From the NCBI GenBank assembly GCA_031976175.1, contig DALYLR010000006.1, positions 52,897 to 116,896 on the forward strand: 64,000 nucleotides of DNA, read 5' to 3'. This DNA comes from DMER01 sp003451645 (lineage in GTDB: Bacteria > Pseudomonadota > Alphaproteobacteria > Micropepsales > Micropepsaceae). The notes under the pieces were generated by a model. It did not search any database, was not told where the DNA came from, and was given only the letters and a program-made list of their open reading frames with translations. This document shows positions 61,671 through 64,000 of this stretch, piece after piece. Each line of letters opens with the position of its first letter. Position 1 is the stretch's first letter. A program made the translations under genes and the position numbers.

Positions 61671-64000
61671 GCGCTAACCACGCGCTTCTTGGGCTTGTCG
61701 CTAGACGCGGCCGCCTTTGGCTTTGCGGCTGGCTTAGCCTTGGGCTTGGCTACGGGCTTTGCCGCGGGCGCGGTGCTCGCTGCTTTCTTGGGCGCGGCCG
61801 CAGGCTTTGCGGCCTTCTTGGGCCCCTTCTTACCAGGCCCTTTCGCGGCTTTCTCTGCGAGCAAGGGCAGGCACGCCTCCAACGTCATCTCTTGCGGATC
61901 GCTGCCGCGCGGGATGGTCGCATAGACCTTGTTGTGTGCGACATAGGGGCCATAGCGCCCGCTCATCACCCGCACCGGCGCGCCATCCTCCGGATGCGGA
62001 CCAAGCTCCTTGAGCGCCTTGGGCTCCGGCCTGCCGCCGCGCGCCTTCTTCTCGGCCAGCACAGTAACCGCACGGTTGATGCCAATCGTCAGCACGTCTT
62101 CGACGCTCTCCAGATTGGCGTATTTTCCGTCATGCGAGAGATAAGGGCCAAAGCGCCCGATTGCAGCCAAGATAGGCTTGCCGGACTCTGGGTGCGTTCC
62201 CACCTCGCGCGGCAGCGCCAGCAGGGCTAGCGCTTTCTGCAGATCGATGCTGGCGATATCCATCGCCTTTGGGATCGAGGCGCGCTTGGGCTTTTCATCC
62301 TCGCTGCCTTCGCCCAGTTGCAGATAAGGCCCAAAGCGGCCGTTGCGCAAGGTAACGCTCAAACCTGTGTCTGGATCGAGGCCAATATCCTTGGGCTGAC
62401 CATCCGCACCCGGCGCATCGCTGGCGACACCCAGTTGCCGAGTGTATTTGCAGTTGGGATAGTTGGAGCAGCCGATAAAGGCGCCAAACTTGCCCAGCCG
62501 GATGCCCAGCCGCCCATCCGCGCACAGCGTGCAGGCGCGCGGATCGCGGCCATCGTCGCCTTGCGGGAAAATATGTGGGCCCAGCTCTTCATTAAGCGCA
62601 TCGAGCACATTGGTGATGCGCAAATCCGCGATATCGGTCAGCGCCGTGCTGAAATCCCGCCAGAATTCCGCCAGAAAGGCCTTCCATGGCAGATCGCCCG
62701 CGGAGACGGCGTCGAGCTTCTCTTCAACCGAGGCTGTGAAGTCATACTCAACATAGCGCTTGAAAAAGCTGGACAGGAACGCTGTCACCAGCCGGCCTTT
62801 ATCCTCAGGAATGAACCGGTTGCGGTCCATGCGCACATAAGAGCGGTCGCGCAAGACCTGCAGGATCGAGGCATAGGTGGAGGGCCGCCCAATGCCTAGC
62901 TCCTCGAGTTTTTTGACCAGACTGGCTTCCGAATAGCGCGGCGGCGGCTCGGTGAAATGCTGCTCAGGGGTCACCTCGATGGGCGTAGCAGTCTGGCCAA
63001 CCGAAAGCTTGGGCAGCCTTGCGCCGCCGTCCTCATCGGCTTCGTCATCGCGGCCCTCCTGATAGAGGGTGAGGAAACCGTCGAACAGGATGATAGAGCC
63101 TGTGGCGCGCAAACCCGTCTGGTTGTCCTTGCCCTCAAAATCGATCGTCGTGCGCTCGATCTCGGCGGCCTCCATTTGGCTCGCCACCATCCGCTTCCAG
63201 ACCAATTCGTACAAGCGGAGCATGTCGGGCTCGAGGCGGCGCGCGACATCCTCCGGTTTGCGGCCGACATCGGTGGGGCGGATGGCCTCGTGCGCTTCTT
63301 GGGCGTTGCGCTGTTTGGTTTTGTAGTGGCGCGGCTGATCCGGCAAATAGCGCGGCCCAAAGGCCGAGGCGATGTGGCTGCGTGTCTGCGTCAGGGCTTC
63401 GGGCGCCACTGAAACGCCGTCCGTCCGCATATAAGTGATGAGACCGACCGTCTCCCCGCCAATGTCGACACCTTCATAAAGGCGTTGTGCGACTTGCATG
63501 GTGCGCGTGGCCGAGAAGCCGAGTTTGCGCGCGGCCTCTTGCTGCATGGTGGAGGTTGTGAAGGGCGGCGGTGGATTGCGCCGGACCGGTTTGGCCTCCA
63601 CGGCCTGGACCGCAAAGGTCGTCCTCTCAATGGCGGCTTTCGCGGCCATCGCTTGGGCCTCATTGCCCAGATCGAACTTGTCGGCGCGCTTGCCGTTCAA
63701 CTTGTGCAGCCGCGCGGTCAATTGGGTGTCGGGTCCTGCTTTTAGCAGCGTGTCGACCGTCCAATACTCGCGGGGCTTGAAGGCTTCGATCTCGATTTCG
63801 CGCTCACAGACGAGCCGCAACGCGACCGACTGCACCCGGCCCGCGGAGCGTGCGCCGGGCAGCTTGCGCCACAGGATCGGCGACAAGGAGAAGCCCACGA
63901 GATAGTCCAAGGCACGCCTGGCGAGATAGGCATCCACCAGCTCCCCGTCGATGGCGCGGGGATGCGCCATGGCCTCAAGGACCGCCGATTTAGTGATGGC
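61667..64000 (-). CDS. topA: DNA topoisomerase I (5' end outside window)
   Basis: About 777 residues are visible. The Toprim domain lies upstream of the window edge. The catalytic Tyr is in ITYMRTDG. Core motifs: SAGRVQSVALRLVCERE, KLEELGIGRPSTYASIL and MDIASIDLQKALALLALPRE (in parts). One C4-like zinc region (DPRACTLCADGRLGIRLGKFGAFIGCSNYPNC, in parts) and several GRFGPY repeats form the C-terminal region. The last 65 residues are Ala/Lys/Pro-rich. TopA relaxes negative supercoils. It overlaps rnr by 4 bp. Confidence 0.97.
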   Translation of the reverse strand, partial: AITKSAVLEAMAHPRAIDGELVDAYLARRALDYLVGFSLSPILWRKLPGARSAGRVQSVALRLVCEREIEIEAFKPREYWTVDTLLKAGPDTQLTARLHKLNGKRADKFDLGNEAQAMAAKAAIERTTFAVQAVEAKPVRRNPPPPFTTSTMQQEAARKLGFSATRTMQVAQRLYEGVDIGGETVGLITYMRTDGVSVAPEALTQTRSHIASAFGPRYLPDQPRHYKTKQRNAQEAHEAIRPTDVGRKPEDVARRLEPDMLRLYELVWKRMVASQMEAAEIERTTIDFEGKDNQTGLRATGSIILFDGFLTLYQEGRDDEADEDGGARLPKLSVGQTATPIEVTPEQHFTEPPPRYSEASLVKKLEELGIGRPSTYASILQVLRDRSYVRMDRNRFIPEDKGRLVTAFLSSFFKRYVEYDFTASVEEKLDAVSAGDLPWKAFLAEFWRDFSTALTDIADLRITNVLDALNEELGPHIFPQGDDGRDPRACTLCADGRLGIRLGKFGAFIGCSNYPNCKYTRQLGVASDAPGADGQPKDIGLDPDTGLSVTLRNGRFGPYLQLGEGSEDEKPKRASIPKAMDIASIDLQKALALLALPREVGTHPESGKPILAAIGRFGPYLSHDGKYANLESVEDVLTIGINRAVTVLAEKKARGGRPEPKALKELGPHPEDGAPVRVMSGRYGPYVAHNKVYATIPRGSDPQEMTLEACLPLLAEKAAKGPGKKGPKKAAKPAAAPKKAASTAPAAKPVAKPKAKPAAKPKAAASSDKPKKRVVSA
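61670..61870. repeat. Low-complexity repeat encoding the TopA Ala/Lys/Pro tail
   Basis: GCC/AAG/CCC-rich triplets repeat, encoding a tail with KPAAAPKKAAS- and KPKAKPAAKPKA-like units. The tail is basic and probably binds DNA. Similar tails occur in some alphaproteobacterial TopA. It ends at the rnr start. Confidence 0.6.

Overview
The window reads as one contiguous stretch of chromosome from a GC-rich, non-parasitic alphaproteobacterium. The lineage call rests on gene content and order. It has a MipZ-type division-site ATPase, adjacent divK and pleD (the polar cell-cycle regulators known from Caulobacter), the mostly alphaproteobacterial families DUF1489 and DUF3572, a phasin, and the order rpsF-rpsR-rplI / dnaB-alr...radA-cvpA-purF. 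A Caulobacterales- or Parvularculales-like member fits best, but order level is inference. I see no rRNA, tRNA, CRISPR array, insertion sequence or prophage. A run of 51 Ns marks an assembly gap inside rnr.

Layout. 0-12.9 kb: a PepSY protein with a PhoP/PhoQ-like two-component pair, an esterase with an RNase T2, a HTH regulator with a lysine-rich tail, an orphan FecR-domain protein, a large unknown protein, a class III CoA-transferase, a CcmI-like TPR protein, and a DUF4139 protein with a lipoprotein. 13-17.9 kb: guaA, two PIN toxin-antitoxin modules in tandem, a small outer-membrane barrel and panB. 18-21.5 kb: a YfgM-like TPR protein, bamB and der. 21.5-32 kb, all on the minus strand: rpsF-rpsR-rplI, then dnaB-alr-mlaE-mlaF-radA-cvpA-purF-SDR with many overlapping starts and stops. 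32-44.4 kb: a small DUF3052-like gene, an orphan biotin-dependent carboxylase alpha subunit, DUF3011 and EF-hand exported proteins, DUF1489, panC, putA, mipZ, a SPOR-tailed D,D-carboxypeptidase, a phasin and a DUF1499-like gene. 44.5-52.7 kb: clpS-clpA, a membrane protein, a GNAT-HIT-RidA cluster, and aguA-aguB (agmatine to putrescine). 52-57.5 kb: a GGDEF protein, then a DUF3572-ROK kinase-dinB operon diverging from divK-pleD. 57.5-64 kb, minus strand: topA (cut by the window edge), rnr, DUF983, DUF6265, NUDIX and rpmG.

How the genes fit together. Envelope and division functions recur: bamB, mlaEF, alr, a D,D-carboxypeptidase, mipZ and divK/pleD. Cyclic-di-GMP is represented by PleD and a second small GGDEF protein. 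Nitrogen and carbon use is represented by PutA and the agmatine deiminase route. A phasin with a PhaR-like operator points to polyhydroxyalkanoate granules.

The gene arrangement is very tight. Most convergent gene pairs abut or overlap at their stop codons, many co-directional pairs overlap by 4 bp, and three genes have a possible -10 box placed so that the start codon would be at +1 (leaderless mRNA). The least explained pieces are a 202-bp gap with three consecutive inverted repeats before the CcmI-like gene (9067-9268), the 471-residue unknown protein at 6039, and the basic-tailed HTH regulator near 4.5 kb. I did not find a clear multi-gene system that looks new.
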